From: Nocardia sp. SYP-A9097
Lineage (GTDB): Bacteria; Actinomycetota; Actinomycetes; Mycobacteriales; Mycobacteriaceae
Direction of reading: 5' to 3'
Assembly: GCF_009649815.1 (NCBI RefSeq)
Contig: NZ_WJIC01000013.1
Location: 1-64,000 of the forward strand
Length of the DNA stretch: 64,000 nt
Part shown: positions 7,907 through 15,522 of the stretch, piece after piece
How the letters are laid out: every line of letters starts with the position of its first letter
Position numbering within the stretch: the stretch's first letter is position 1
Notes under the pieces: generated by a model
Databases searched by the model: none
Told to the model about the DNA's origin: nothing
Seen by the model: the letters and a program-made list of their open reading frames with translations, nothing else
Position numbers and translations under genes: made by a program

Positions 7907-8773
7907 GTGGGCCCAGACCTGCTCGAAGTGAGACTGAAATGCGATAGCCGCACTCGTACCTTCGCCGTACATACGCCGTCCTGCGACAACGCACCGCTGG
8001 TGCTGGTATTGCACGGCAACCGATCCGGCACTCCGGACCGATCCCCGCGCGACTGGGCACGATTCGCCGCGCGCGCCGATGAATGGGGAATCGCGGTCGC
8101 CTACCCGGACGGCTGGGACGGTTGCTGGGCCGATGGCCGCGGCGTCACCACCGCCGATACGGCGGGTGTCGACGATGTCGGCTTCCTGTGCACCGTGATC
8201 GACTGGTTCGCGACCGAGTTCGGCAGTCCGGCCGGCCGGGCCGTCATCGCCGGAATCTCCAACGGCGCGTTCATGTCCCACCGTATGGCCGTGCAGGCCG
8301 CTGATCAGGTGGCGGTATTCGCCGCGGTCGCCGGTGGACTGCCGGAGGCGCTGACGGACCGGACGGCCACCCACGCTGTCTCGGCGATGCTCATCAATGG
8401 CGATGCCGACCCCGTCACCCCGATCACCGGCGGATACTCGCGCCACCGGGATACCGATGGTGAACTACGCGGCCGCACTTGGGGATTGGCGGAGAGCGCC
8501 GCGTGGTGGCGCGAGCGCGACGACTGCTCTCCCATTGGCGAGACCCGCCGCACCGAATTCTCCGACCGCCGCCGGATGAGCGGTGGTGTCGGTGGTACCG
8601 AGGTCGTCGAATGGACGGTATTCGGTGGCGGACACACCTGGCCCGGACTCCCGGTCCCGGCCGAGTGGTCCGGGTATCCGGGTGCCGTCTCGACCATGGA
8701 ATTCGATGCCGCCGAGGAGATCTGGCGGTTCGCGAAGCCGCCGCTGACTCCTGCCGCCGCGCGCAAGCTCTGA
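7907..8773 (+). CDS. Esterase of the PHB depolymerase / LpqC-like family
   Basis: A 288-residue alpha/beta hydrolase. The nucleophile elbow GISNGAFMSHRMA contains the GxSxG-type serine; LINGDADPVTP supplies the acid residue and GGGHTWPG the catalytic His. These are features of polyhydroxyalkanoate depolymerase and feruloyl esterase-like enzymes such as LpqC of mycobacteria. Unlike LpqC, no signal peptide or lipobox is visible, so it may be cytosolic. GTG 7907 is used, though a GTG seven codons in is possible. It is first in a probable operon with the PEBP gene and under the 7855-7882 operator. Confidence 0.85.
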   Translation: MGPDLLEVRLKCDSRTRTFAVHTPSCDNAPLVLVLHGNRSGTPDRSPRDWARFAARADEWGIAVAYPDGWDGCWADGRGVTTADTAGVDDVGFLCTVIDWFATEFGSPAGRAVIAGISNGAFMSHRMAVQAADQVAVFAAVAGGLPEALTDRTATHAVSAMLINGDADPVTPITGGYSRHRDTDGELRGRTWGLAESAAWWRERDDCSPIGETRRTEFSDRRRMSGGVGGTEVVEWTVFGGGHTWPGLPVPAEWSGYPGAVSTMEFDAAEEIWRFAKPPLTPAAARKL

Positions 8774-8799
8774 AAACCCTATTCGCCAAGGAGAATTCG

Positions 8800-9366
8800 A
8801 TGTCATTGCTCGGCACAATCTTGAAGAACCGGCATGCGGGGGAGAGCGCGATGGCGTGGAACATGCCGAATCTCGCGGCGGACAAGGTTTTCGAGATTTT
8901 TAGCGCCGACTTCGCCCATGAGGAACCGCTGGATGTCGTCCATGCCTCGAAGCGAATCGGCGGTGGCGATATTTCCCCGGCACTGGCCTGGGCCGGGATC
9001 CCCGCCGGGACGGCCCAATTGCTGGTGGTCGTCGAGGATCCGGACGCCCCCACCGCAGTGCCGTTCGTGCACTGTGTCGCACTGGTCGATCCCACGGTCG
9101 CCGAATTGCCCAGCGGCGCATTGGCTTCGGATACCTCCGTGCCGGGTGTACGCATACTGCGGTCCGGCTGGGGTCGCGGTTATGCGGGCCCAGCCCCGAT
9201 CGCCGGTCACGGCCCGCACCGCTATGTCTTCCAGATATTCGCATTGACCGACCCGCTGACCCTTATCGGCGGGAAATCGCCCGAAAAAGCCAAGCCTCGA
9301 GCCGTATTGGCCGCCGCCCGCGCCCACGCCCGCGGCCGCATAGACGGGTTCTACGAACGCCTGTGA
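8800..9366 (+). CDS. YbhB/YbcL-type PEBP family protein
   Basis: A 188-residue phosphatidylethanolamine-binding protein-like fold from ATG 8800, with AAGGAG seven bases upstream. Family marks include ISPALAWAGIPAGTAQLLVVVEDPDAP (the ligand-site DPD segment) near residues 60-85 and GPHRYVFQIFAL near 150. The bacterial homologues are of uncertain function, often called Raf kinase inhibitor-like. It starts 27 bases after the esterase stop, so the two are likely cotranscribed under MarR control. Confidence 0.85.
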   Translation: MSLLGTILKNRHAGESAMAWNMPNLAADKVFEIFSADFAHEEPLDVVHASKRIGGGDISPALAWAGIPAGTAQLLVVVEDPDAPTAVPFVHCVALVDPTVAELPSGALASDTSVPGVRILRSGWGRGYAGPAPIAGHGPHRYVFQIFALTDPLTLIGGKSPEKAKPRAVLAAARAHARGRIDGFYERL

Positions 9367-9393
9367 CTCGGAATATCGTTGTATGACAAGGGG

Positions 9394-10134
9394 TCAGCTG
9401 TGGGCTGATCGAGCCGGGGTCCCCGCTGCGAGTTCGCCCAGCACAGTGAGCAGCGGGCGATCCGGGTCCAGGGTGAGCTGGTGTTCGCGGGCGACGCCGT
9501 CCAGGACACTCCAGGCGTAACCGGCTACCGCCGTGACGAGTTGGGTCCGGGTCAGCGCTGGATCGGGATCCCGGGTCCAGCGGTTCACGGTCGATTCGGT
9601 CATGGTGACGATGGCGAAGGTCATGGTGTCGATGGCGGGTTCGTCCGCGACGCCGACCACCCCGGCCAGTCCGGAGACCAATTGCCGTGCCCGACTGGCA
9701 ATTTCGGCCTGAAGTCCGACCATGGCGGAGATATTGCCCGGATCGCCGACGCCGGGCCCGCGCCGCACGAATTCGTCGCGGCGCGGATGTTCGGCGATCC
9801 AGTCGACCACCGCACCGACCGCACGCACCAGTATCACGCGAATCGACCCAGCACCGATATCCAGGGCGACGTCGACCGTGGCCGCGAACTCGCCGCAGAT
9901 CGCGCTGCGCACCTGACGATCCAGCTCATCCCGCCCCGAGAACTGCCGGTACACCACGGATTTGGCAAGCCCGGCGCGTTCGGCGATCTGCTGCATGGAC
10001 GCTTCGCCGCCCGGCGGGTTCTCGTCGAGCAGTTCGATGGCAGCGGCAATAATCCGTTCGCGCCGCTCGTCATTATGTGGTTGCCAGCGCGCCTGCCGAC
10101 CGCCGAGGGTGGGCGCGGCGGAGTCGGTGGACAC
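9394..10134 (-). CDS. TetR family transcriptional regulator
   Basis: A 246-residue protein from GTG 10134. The N-terminal helix-turn-helix is clear (RRERIIAAAIELLDENP, then MQQIAERAGLAKSVVYRQF) at about residues 25-70; the rest is the helical ligand-binding and dimer domain. Its start lies 10 bases after the stop of the MerR gene on the same strand, so the two are probably translated from one message. The ligand is unknown. A much longer in-frame extension to 10743 runs through the MerR gene and was discarded. Confidence 0.85.
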   Translation of the reverse strand: MSTDSAAPTLGGRQARWQPHNDERRERIIAAAIELLDENPPGGEASMQQIAERAGLAKSVVYRQFSGRDELDRQVRSAICGEFAATVDVALDIGAGSIRVILVRAVGAVVDWIAEHPRRDEFVRRGPGVGDPGNISAMVGLQAEIASRARQLVSGLAGVVGVADEPAIDTMTFAIVTMTESTVNRWTRDPDPALTRTQLVTAVAGYAWSVLDGVAREHQLTLDPDRPLLTVLGELAAGTPARSAHS

Positions 10135-10144
10135 CTCGCCGAGT

Positions 10145-10984
10145 CTAGGGCACCGGGTGCGTGGCCCCGACCCGGAACACCGGCCAGCAGATCTCGGTGC
10201 GCCAGCGTGCGGTGTCCAAGGTGTCGCGCTGACCGATGAGGTAGTACTCGCGGATCGGACCGTCGACGGCGAGGGCATGGCGGGTGACGAAATCGGCGAG
10301 CGCCCCGTATGCACGATCCACCTCGGTCGGTGCGCCCGCGTGTTCGATGATCGCCAGCTCCGCCGCGGGGATTTCGGCGGCGGTGACCCGGCCCAGCGGG
10401 CGGAGCTTGCCGGTGCAGGGGATGAAAATCGTGACCTGCCCACGGTGTTCGGTGAACAAGCTGTCGCTGAAGATTCCGCCCGCCGGTCCGGCCGCCGGAA
10501 GCTGCTGTGCGAGCAGCGTCGCCGACAGCTCGCCCAGGGCGCCCTGCAACCAGGCCACCGAATGCTCCGCGTCCACGACCTCGGTGATGACTGCGGCCGG
10601 TGTGGCGGGAACGGCCCGTAGGTCGATCGCCGGTGTCTTCTCGGAAGTACCGGGCGCGAGCAGGTTTCGCAGTGAGGTGACCGCTCGCTGTGTGCGAGTG
10701 AGCTCATCCTCGAGCCGGACCAGATGTGCGGTGATCCGTTCATTGCGGGTGGATAGGTCAGGTGCGCTGAGCACCGCTTGAATCCCTTCGAGGGGCATAT
10801 CCAAATCCCGAAACCGGCGAATCACCTGCGCGATGGGGATCTGCTCGGCGGTGTACTGCCGATACCCGGTACTCGTGTCCACTCCGGCGGGTTCGAGCAA
10901 CCCGATCCGGTGATAGTGCCGCAGTGTCTTGACGGTCATATGGGTGGCGCGTGCGAAGTCCCCGATCGACAGCATGTCCACCAT
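10145..10984 (-). CDS. MerR family regulator with effector-binding domain
   Basis: About 279 residues from ATG 10984; ATG 10975 is an alternative. The MerR helix-turn-helix is plain (MLSIGDFARATHMTVKTLRH, with IGLLEPAGVD and the YRQYTAEQ wing), followed by a dimerising coiled coil near 75-115 and a C-terminal GyrI-like effector-binding domain (LGRVTAAEIPAAELAIIEHAG). It is divergent from an alpha/beta hydrolase at 11109 and followed by the tetR gene. A 17-bp palindrome just upstream fits MerR-type autoregulation. Confidence 0.85.
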   Translation of the reverse strand: MVDMLSIGDFARATHMTVKTLRHYHRIGLLEPAGVDTSTGYRQYTAEQIPIAQVIRRFRDLDMPLEGIQAVLSAPDLSTRNERITAHLVRLEDELTRTQRAVTSLRNLLAPGTSEKTPAIDLRAVPATPAAVITEVVDAEHSVAWLQGALGELSATLLAQQLPAAGPAGGIFSDSLFTEHRGQVTIFIPCTGKLRPLGRVTAAEIPAAELAIIEHAGAPTEVDRAYGALADFVTRHALAVDGPIREYYLIGQRDTLDTARWRTEICWPVFRVGATHPVP

Positions 10985-10991
10985 TCTGCTG

Positions 10992-11008
10992 TCTCCCCTG
11001 AGGGGAGA
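10992..11008. promoter_or_regulatory. MerR-type palindromic operator/promoter
   Basis: TCTCCCCT-G-AGGGGAGA is a palindrome with eight-base arms. On the minus strand it sits between CAGACT and CAGAAT hexamers spaced 19 bases apart, the long spacing typical of MerR-controlled promoters, where the regulator twists the DNA to allow transcription. The -10 would overlap the first possible start codon, favouring the start at 10975 on a nearly leaderless message. Confidence 0.6.
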
Positions 11009-11108
11009 GTCTGCCCTCGCATCAGCGGTTGACCCTCCCACTGCGGTACCACCGAGTGTTGTGACAGCGGCCGATCAGGACCACCGACACGAAAAGGACT
11101 CACCCCCA

Positions 11109-12011
11109 ATGCCTTTCCTCGATTCACACGACGGCACCACCCTCTTCTACCGTGACCGCGGCACCGGCCGCCCAATCGTCTTCTGCTCCGCCTGGGGCCT
11201 CGACAGCACCGAATTCCAATATCAAACAACCGATCTCGTGGAAAACGGCTTCCGCGTAATCTCCTACGATCGCCGCTCGCACGGCCGCTCCGACGACCCC
11301 GGCCACGGCTACGACTACGACACCCTCGCCGACGACCTCAGCGCCGTCCTCACCCACCTGGACCTATACGACGCCAGCTTGGTCGGCCACTCCATGGGCA
11401 CCGGCGAGATCGTCCGCTACCTCACCCGCCACAGCACCGCCCGAACCCGCCGGCTGGTCCTGATAGGCCCGGTCCTCCCCTTCATGCTGGCCACTCCCGA
11501 CAACCCGTCCGGCGTCCCCGCCGCCGCAGTCGAAGAAATCCGAACCTCTTGGAAACAGGACTTCGGCACCTGGCTACACGAGAACGCCCCCGCCTACTTC
11601 GGCGAAACCCTCCCCAACCGCATTGTCTCCCAACATGTTCAAGCCTGGACCCTGAGCTCCATGATGTCCGTCCCCTTACACGCAATGCTCGCCTGCAACC
11701 ACTCGATAATCGAGACCGACTTCCGCCCCGAACTCCCCGCAATAACCCTGCCCACCTTGATAATCCACGGCGACATGGACGCATCCGTAGCAGCCGAAAT
11801 CTCCGCCGAACCCCTTTCCGAACTTCTCCCGAACGCCAGCCTGAAAATCTACGAAAACGCCCCCCACGGCCTATACCTGACCCACGCCGCCCGCCTCGCG
11901 CAAGACCTCCTGGATTTCACCAGGGAGTCGGCTCGACACACCGCAGAAGACTCCAATCGAAATTCGCCCGGTACACCCATTCACGCCCCCTCACGGGATC
12001 CGTTGCGCTGA
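11109..12011 (+). CDS. Alpha/beta hydrolase, chloroperoxidase/arylesterase-like
   Basis: A 300-residue enzyme from ATG 11109. The catalytic triad is visible: Ser in VGHSMGTGEI, Asp in IIHGDMDASV and His in NAPHGLYLTH. The oxyanion region reads VFCSAWGLD. The overall pattern fits cofactor-free haloperoxidases and arylesterases. The last 30 residues are low in structure and probably variable. It is divergent from the MerR-TetR pair and may be their target. A preference for C-ending codons and long runs of C is more pronounced than in the neighbours. Confidence 0.85.
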   Translation: MPFLDSHDGTTLFYRDRGTGRPIVFCSAWGLDSTEFQYQTTDLVENGFRVISYDRRSHGRSDDPGHGYDYDTLADDLSAVLTHLDLYDASLVGHSMGTGEIVRYLTRHSTARTRRLVLIGPVLPFMLATPDNPSGVPAAAVEEIRTSWKQDFGTWLHENAPAYFGETLPNRIVSQHVQAWTLSSMMSVPLHAMLACNHSIIETDFRPELPAITLPTLIIHGDMDASVAAEISAEPLSELLPNASLKIYENAPHGLYLTHAARLAQDLLDFTRESARHTAEDSNRNSPGTPIHAPSRDPLR

Positions 12012-12181
12012 ACGCGGACACATTACCGATGGCACCGAATCCCTCGACATACGAGAGCGGGCCGACGCAGCTACGCTCCGGCGCACAACAGGCGCCTCAA
12101 TTGGAAGTTCGTTTGATGGGGGATTGAAAGCGAGGGGGAGGGTCGTTCACTCCTTATCCCTTTCAACATATATCGCACCCC

Positions 12182-12200
12182 GGGGCTTGCGGCAAGGCCC
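12182..12200. promoter_or_regulatory. Rifamycin-associated element (RAE)
   Basis: GGGGCTTGCGGCAAGGCCC matches, base for base as I recall it, the 19-bp RAE described upstream of rifamycin-inactivating genes in actinomycetes. It is an imperfect inverted repeat (CTTGC-G-GCAAG) extended here by flanking C and G runs. It ends 65 bases before the rox start, in the position reported for RAE-controlled genes that respond to rifamycins. Confidence 0.85.
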
Positions 12201-12265
12201 CGGGGGTGGTGCAGAATCTGCAGCCGAGGTCGGTACCTGCGGATATCTGAGTCGAATGGGGTTTC

Positions 12266-13699
12266 ATGATCGACGTGATTGTTGCCGGTGGTGGTCCTAC
12301 CGGGTTGTGGTTGGCGAGTGAGTTGCGGTTGCAGGGTGTGCGGGTGGTTGTGGTGGAGAAGGATGCCGCGCCTACTGAGATTGTGCGGTCGCTCGGGATG
12401 CATGCGCGCAGTGTTGAGATCATGGATCAGCGGGGGGTGCTGAAGCGGTTTCTCGAGCATGGGAAGCAGCATCCGCTGGGTGGGTTCTTCGCGGGGATTG
12501 CGAAGCCGCAGCCGGAGCGGCTCGATACTGCGCACGCGTATGTGCTGGGCATTCCGCAGCCGGTCACCGAACGACTGTTGACCGCGCATGCCATCGAACT
12601 CGGCGTCGAGATCCGGCGCGAGTGCGAGGTGGTCGGGTTTGCTCAGGACGATCAGGGGGTGGATGTCGACTTGGCAGATGGAACTCGGCTGCGAGCGCGC
12701 TACCTGGTCGGCTGCGATGGCGGGCGCAGCACCGTACGCAAGTTGCTCGGTGTCGAGTTCCCTGGCGAACCCAGTCGATCCGACTGCTTGCTCGGTGAAC
12801 TGACATTGACCGCTGATCCCGAGACCATCACCGCCGTGATGACCGAAGTCCGCAAGACCCAATTGTTCTTCGGCGCAGGGCCTCTCGGCGACGGGGTGTA
12901 TCGCGTGGTCGTGCCCGCCGCCGATGTGGCCGAGGATCGCACTGTTCCGCCCACGCTGGATGAGTTGAAACAGCAACTGGTGGCGACCGCCGGGACCGAT
13001 TTCGGCGCGCGGGATCCGCGTTGGCTCTCGCGTTTCGGTGACGGCACCCGGCTTGCCGACCAGTTCCGGGTCGGCCGAGTATTACTGGCGGGCGATGCTG
13101 CGCACGTGCACCCGCCGATGGGTGGGCAGGGCCTGAATCTCGGTATCCAGGACGCGTTCAACCTCGGCTGGAAGCTGGCTGCGGAGATCAACGGCTGGGC
13201 GCCGGAGACCCTGCTGGACAGCTACGAGAGCGAACGGCGTCCGGTTGCCGCCGCTGTCCTGGACAACACCCGCGCACAGAAGGTGCTGATGTCCCCGGAT
13301 CCGGACTCTCAGGCGGTCCGCCGACTGGTCGCGGAGCTGATGGAGTTCGACGAGGTGAGCCGCTACCTGACCGAGAAGATCACCGCCCTGTCGGTGCACT
13401 ACGACTTCGGTGAAGGCCACGCCCTGCTCGGGAAACGGTTGCGAGACATCGCCTTGAAGCACGGCCGCCTCTACGAACTGATGCGTCGAGGCCGCGGACT
13501 ACTACTCGATCAGACGGGCAGCCTCTCGGTGGCGGGCTGGTCCGACCGGGTCGACCGCATCGTGGATGTCAGCGAGGAACTGGATGCCCCGGCGGTACTG
13601 CTGCGACCCGACGGCCATGTGGCATGGGCCGGCGCGGATCAGCGGGACCTGTTCGCCCACCTGCCGAGGTGGTTCGGCCCCGCCACCGAAACCGACTGA
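12266..13699 (+). CDS. rox: Rifampicin monooxygenase Rox
   Basis: A 477-residue class A flavoprotein monooxygenase. FAD-binding GxGxxG is at residues 8-13 (GGGPTG), the DG motif in LVGCDGGRSTVRKLLGV, and the GD motif in LLAGDAAHVHPPMGGQGLNLG. Long stretches match my memory of Nocardia farcinica Rox, for example KQHPLGGFFA, PERLDTAHAYVLGIPQPVT and the C-terminal VAGWSDRVD...VLLRPDGHVAW. Rox hydroxylates the rifamycin naphthyl ring using NADPH and oxygen, which leads to linearisation and loss of activity. The RAE upstream strengthens the assignment. Length is as expected. The gene stands alone and is convergent with a DUF4333 gene. Confidence 0.9.
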   Translation: MIDVIVAGGGPTGLWLASELRLQGVRVVVVEKDAAPTEIVRSLGMHARSVEIMDQRGVLKRFLEHGKQHPLGGFFAGIAKPQPERLDTAHAYVLGIPQPVTERLLTAHAIELGVEIRRECEVVGFAQDDQGVDVDLADGTRLRARYLVGCDGGRSTVRKLLGVEFPGEPSRSDCLLGELTLTADPETITAVMTEVRKTQLFFGAGPLGDGVYRVVVPAADVAEDRTVPPTLDELKQQLVATAGTDFGARDPRWLSRFGDGTRLADQFRVGRVLLAGDAAHVHPPMGGQGLNLGIQDAFNLGWKLAAEINGWAPETLLDSYESERRPVAAAVLDNTRAQKVLMSPDPDSQAVRRLVAELMEFDEVSRYLTEKITALSVHYDFGEGHALLGKRLRDIALKHGRLYELMRRGRGLLLDQTGSLSVAGWSDRVDRIVDVSEELDAPAVLLRPDGHVAWAGADQRDLFAHLPRWFGPATETD

Positions 13700-13719
13700 G
13701 TCCGAACCACTTCCGGACT
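13699..13719. terminator. Short hairpin between convergent genes
   Basis: AGTCCG (13699-13704) pairs with CGGACT (13714-13719) directly after the rox stop and before the stop of the DUF4333 gene at 13723. The stem is only six base pairs, so terminator function is plausible rather than proven. Confidence 0.35.
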
Positions 13720-13722
13720 ATG

Positions 13723-14199
13723 TCAGGAGGGCCTGCCCACCTCGTAGGTGCCTTGGCGAGTGGTCACCCGGACCGATACCGTCTTGTTCTCACCGCCGAT
13801 CGTCAGGGTGCAGTCGTACACCGCGCCGACCCGAGCGGGCATCGAGTCCGGGCAGCTGGCGTCCTCGACATCGGCGATCCCGTAGCTCTTGCGCAGCACC
13901 GACGGGAGTGCGGCCGCCACGGTCGCCGGGTCGAGCCTCGATTCGGCGGGCGCCAGGGTGGGAGCCGGGGGCGCCAAGCTCGATTCGGTCGCCGCGGGGA
14001 TGGGCGCGGCGGGTGCCGGAATAGGTGCGACAGACGATTGTGGCTGGGGTGCAGCCGCTTTGGAGTTCGCGGTGCCGCCGCCGGTGGCGCTGACGAGGAC
14101 CGTGACCAGAAGCAGACCGGCAACGGCGACCGCGCACACCGCGGAAATGACCAGCAGCGCGTTCGAGGGTTGCCTCGCCGATCTCGATGGTTGATTCAC
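13723..14199 (-). CDS. DUF4333 domain membrane-anchored protein
   Basis: A 158-residue protein from GTG 14199, with AGGAGGA eight bases upstream. A transmembrane helix (ALLVISAVCAVAVAGLLLVT) near residues 15-35 is followed by an Ala/Pro-rich linker and a C-terminal DUF4333 domain: VLRKSYGIADVEDASCPDSM, then VYDCTLTIGG and GTYEVGRPS. The two Cys residues are the conserved pair of this family. DUF4333 proteins are common, exported or membrane-tethered, and of unknown function in mycobacteria and Nocardia. Confidence 0.85.
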   Translation of the reverse strand: MNQPSRSARQPSNALLVISAVCAVAVAGLLLVTVLVSATGGGTANSKAAAPQPQSSVAPIPAPAAPIPAATESSLAPPAPTLAPAESRLDPATVAAALPSVLRKSYGIADVEDASCPDSMPARVGAVYDCTLTIGGENKTVSVRVTTRQGTYEVGRPS

Positions 14200-14340
14200 G
14201 GAGTCGATCCTCCTGCCATGACGCCCTCGGCGCGCCCCGGTCACCCAGATCAGTCCGATTCGCGTAGTTCGCTACTCGATACACGCAGGTGACAGCGGTC
14301 CACGCTGATTGTGGAAGCAACCACGGGAGCAGTGATCGTC

Positions 14341-14715
14341 ATGAGTTACAGCAAGTTACTCGCCATCGCCGCCAGACTGCATCCTCAGATCTGGGAAGTC
14401 ATAGCGCCGTACGGCCCGGCGCTGCTCACCGCATCGGAGAACGAGGACGGAGCGCGTGCCGCACTCGGTGTCGTATTTGCCGAAGCCGCTGACAAACTCG
14501 CCGGGACGGCGGTGCGGCTGGAGGAGAACCAGGCGGCTCAGCGGAATGGCGGTCCCACTCACCGCTACTCGGATTTTCCGGAATCGGATGTGTGTGTGAG
14601 CATTTCGCGATGGCTGGTGGAACCGATCTGTGGCCGGTCATCGACCTGGCCGACCTCCTCGAAGTGCTCGACCTCGGTGCGGTCGGGCCGGGACGATTCC
14701 GCGCACGGAACGTGA
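14341..14715 (+). CDS. Hypothetical protein overlapping thioesterase gene
   Basis: From ATG 14341 the frame gives a helical segment with acceptable codon use for about 80 codons (LLAIAARLHPQIWEVIAPYG and following). Composition then worsens as it enters the thioesterase gene, which it overlaps by 124 bases. The family is not recognised. Either it is a short gene that lost its stop, or the annotated end is too far. It is upstream of and colinear with the thioesterase. Confidence 0.35.
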   Translation: MSYSKLLAIAARLHPQIWEVIAPYGPALLTASENEDGARAALGVVFAEAADKLAGTAVRLEENQAAQRNGGPTHRYSDFPESDVCVSISRWLVEPICGRSSTWPTSSKCSTSVRSGRDDSAHGT

Positions 14716-15446
14716 CCTCGACACTGCCGACCACCTTGGGCAGCCAGACCCTCGCGCAGGCCGTGGTCGCCGCCGAACGCACGGTGCCGCACATGGCGGT
14801 GCAATCCCTGCACGGTGTCTTCCCGCGCGGCGGGTACGCCGATCGCGAAGTCGATGTCGAGGTCGAGGTCGTGCAGTCGGGGCGGGCGCTGGCGACCGTA
14901 CAAGTGTCGTTCCAGCAGGACGGGCGCGAGCACGCACGAGTGCTGGTCATGCTCAGCGTCGACGAACCCGACTTCCTCGCGCACGGCGCGGTCGCGGACG
15001 TACCCGGGCCGGAGGAGTGCGCGGACCTGCCATGTGCGCTGCTGCCCTGGGAAGTTCGCACGATCGGCGGAGCCGCCGCGGTGGCTCTCGACCTCGCGGG
15101 CCCGCCGACACTGGACGTATGGATGCGCTGCGAGAAGGCACCCGACCTACCCGGGATCGCCCGCGCGCTACTGGCTCACGCCAGCGAGGGTTTCCTCGGC
15201 CCGGTCGCGATGCGCCCGTATCCGCAGGCCGAGATGATCCGACGCGGCGGCCGCGGGGCAGCGGCCATGCTCTCGCAGACCATCACCTTCCACCGCCCGT
15301 TCACCCTGCACGACTGGCTATTGCTGCGCTGTGAGAGCCCATTCGCGGGCGCCGGCCGGATGTTCGAGCGAATCCAAATCTTCACGCGCACCGGCGAATT
15401 GGTGGCCTCGGTGGCCGCGCACGGCCTGCTGCGCGCCGCCGGGTAA
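14592..15446 (+). CDS. Acyl-CoA thioesterase II (TesB-like)
   Basis: A 284-residue double hot-dog thioesterase. The N-terminal domain begins with LADLLEVLDLGAVGPGRFRA, and HGVFPRGGYADREVDVEVEV matches the family's first core; the C-terminal domain carries SQTITFHRPFTLHDWLLLRCESPFAGAGR, the typical active-site stretch with the Asp-Trp and Ser/Gly residues. It hydrolyses fatty acyl-CoA to free acid and CoA. The start is GTG 14592 or ATG 14610; the latter is close to the usual family length. Confidence 0.85.
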   Translation: MCEHFAMAGGTDLWPVIDLADLLEVLDLGAVGPGRFRARNVTSTLPTTLGSQTLAQAVVAAERTVPHMAVQSLHGVFPRGGYADREVDVEVEVVQSGRALATVQVSFQQDGREHARVLVMLSVDEPDFLAHGAVADVPGPEECADLPCALLPWEVRTIGGAAAVALDLAGPPTLDVWMRCEKAPDLPGIARALLAHASEGFLGPVAMRPYPQAEMIRRGGRGAAAMLSQTITFHRPFTLHDWLLLRCESPFAGAGRMFERIQIFTRTGELVASVAAHGLLRAAG

Positions 15447-15522
15447 CGGTGCCCAACTGAATGACTCGATGCACGACAGCCGGTGAAAGTCGATGTGCAA
15501 CAGCGGATTCGCCACCAGCGGT

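Noticed and set aside
12177..12207. GC-rich hairpin before rox as a terminator
   Set aside because: Its centre is the exact 19-base RAE and it precedes, rather than follows, a gene in the same direction. It is better explained as a regulatory element.
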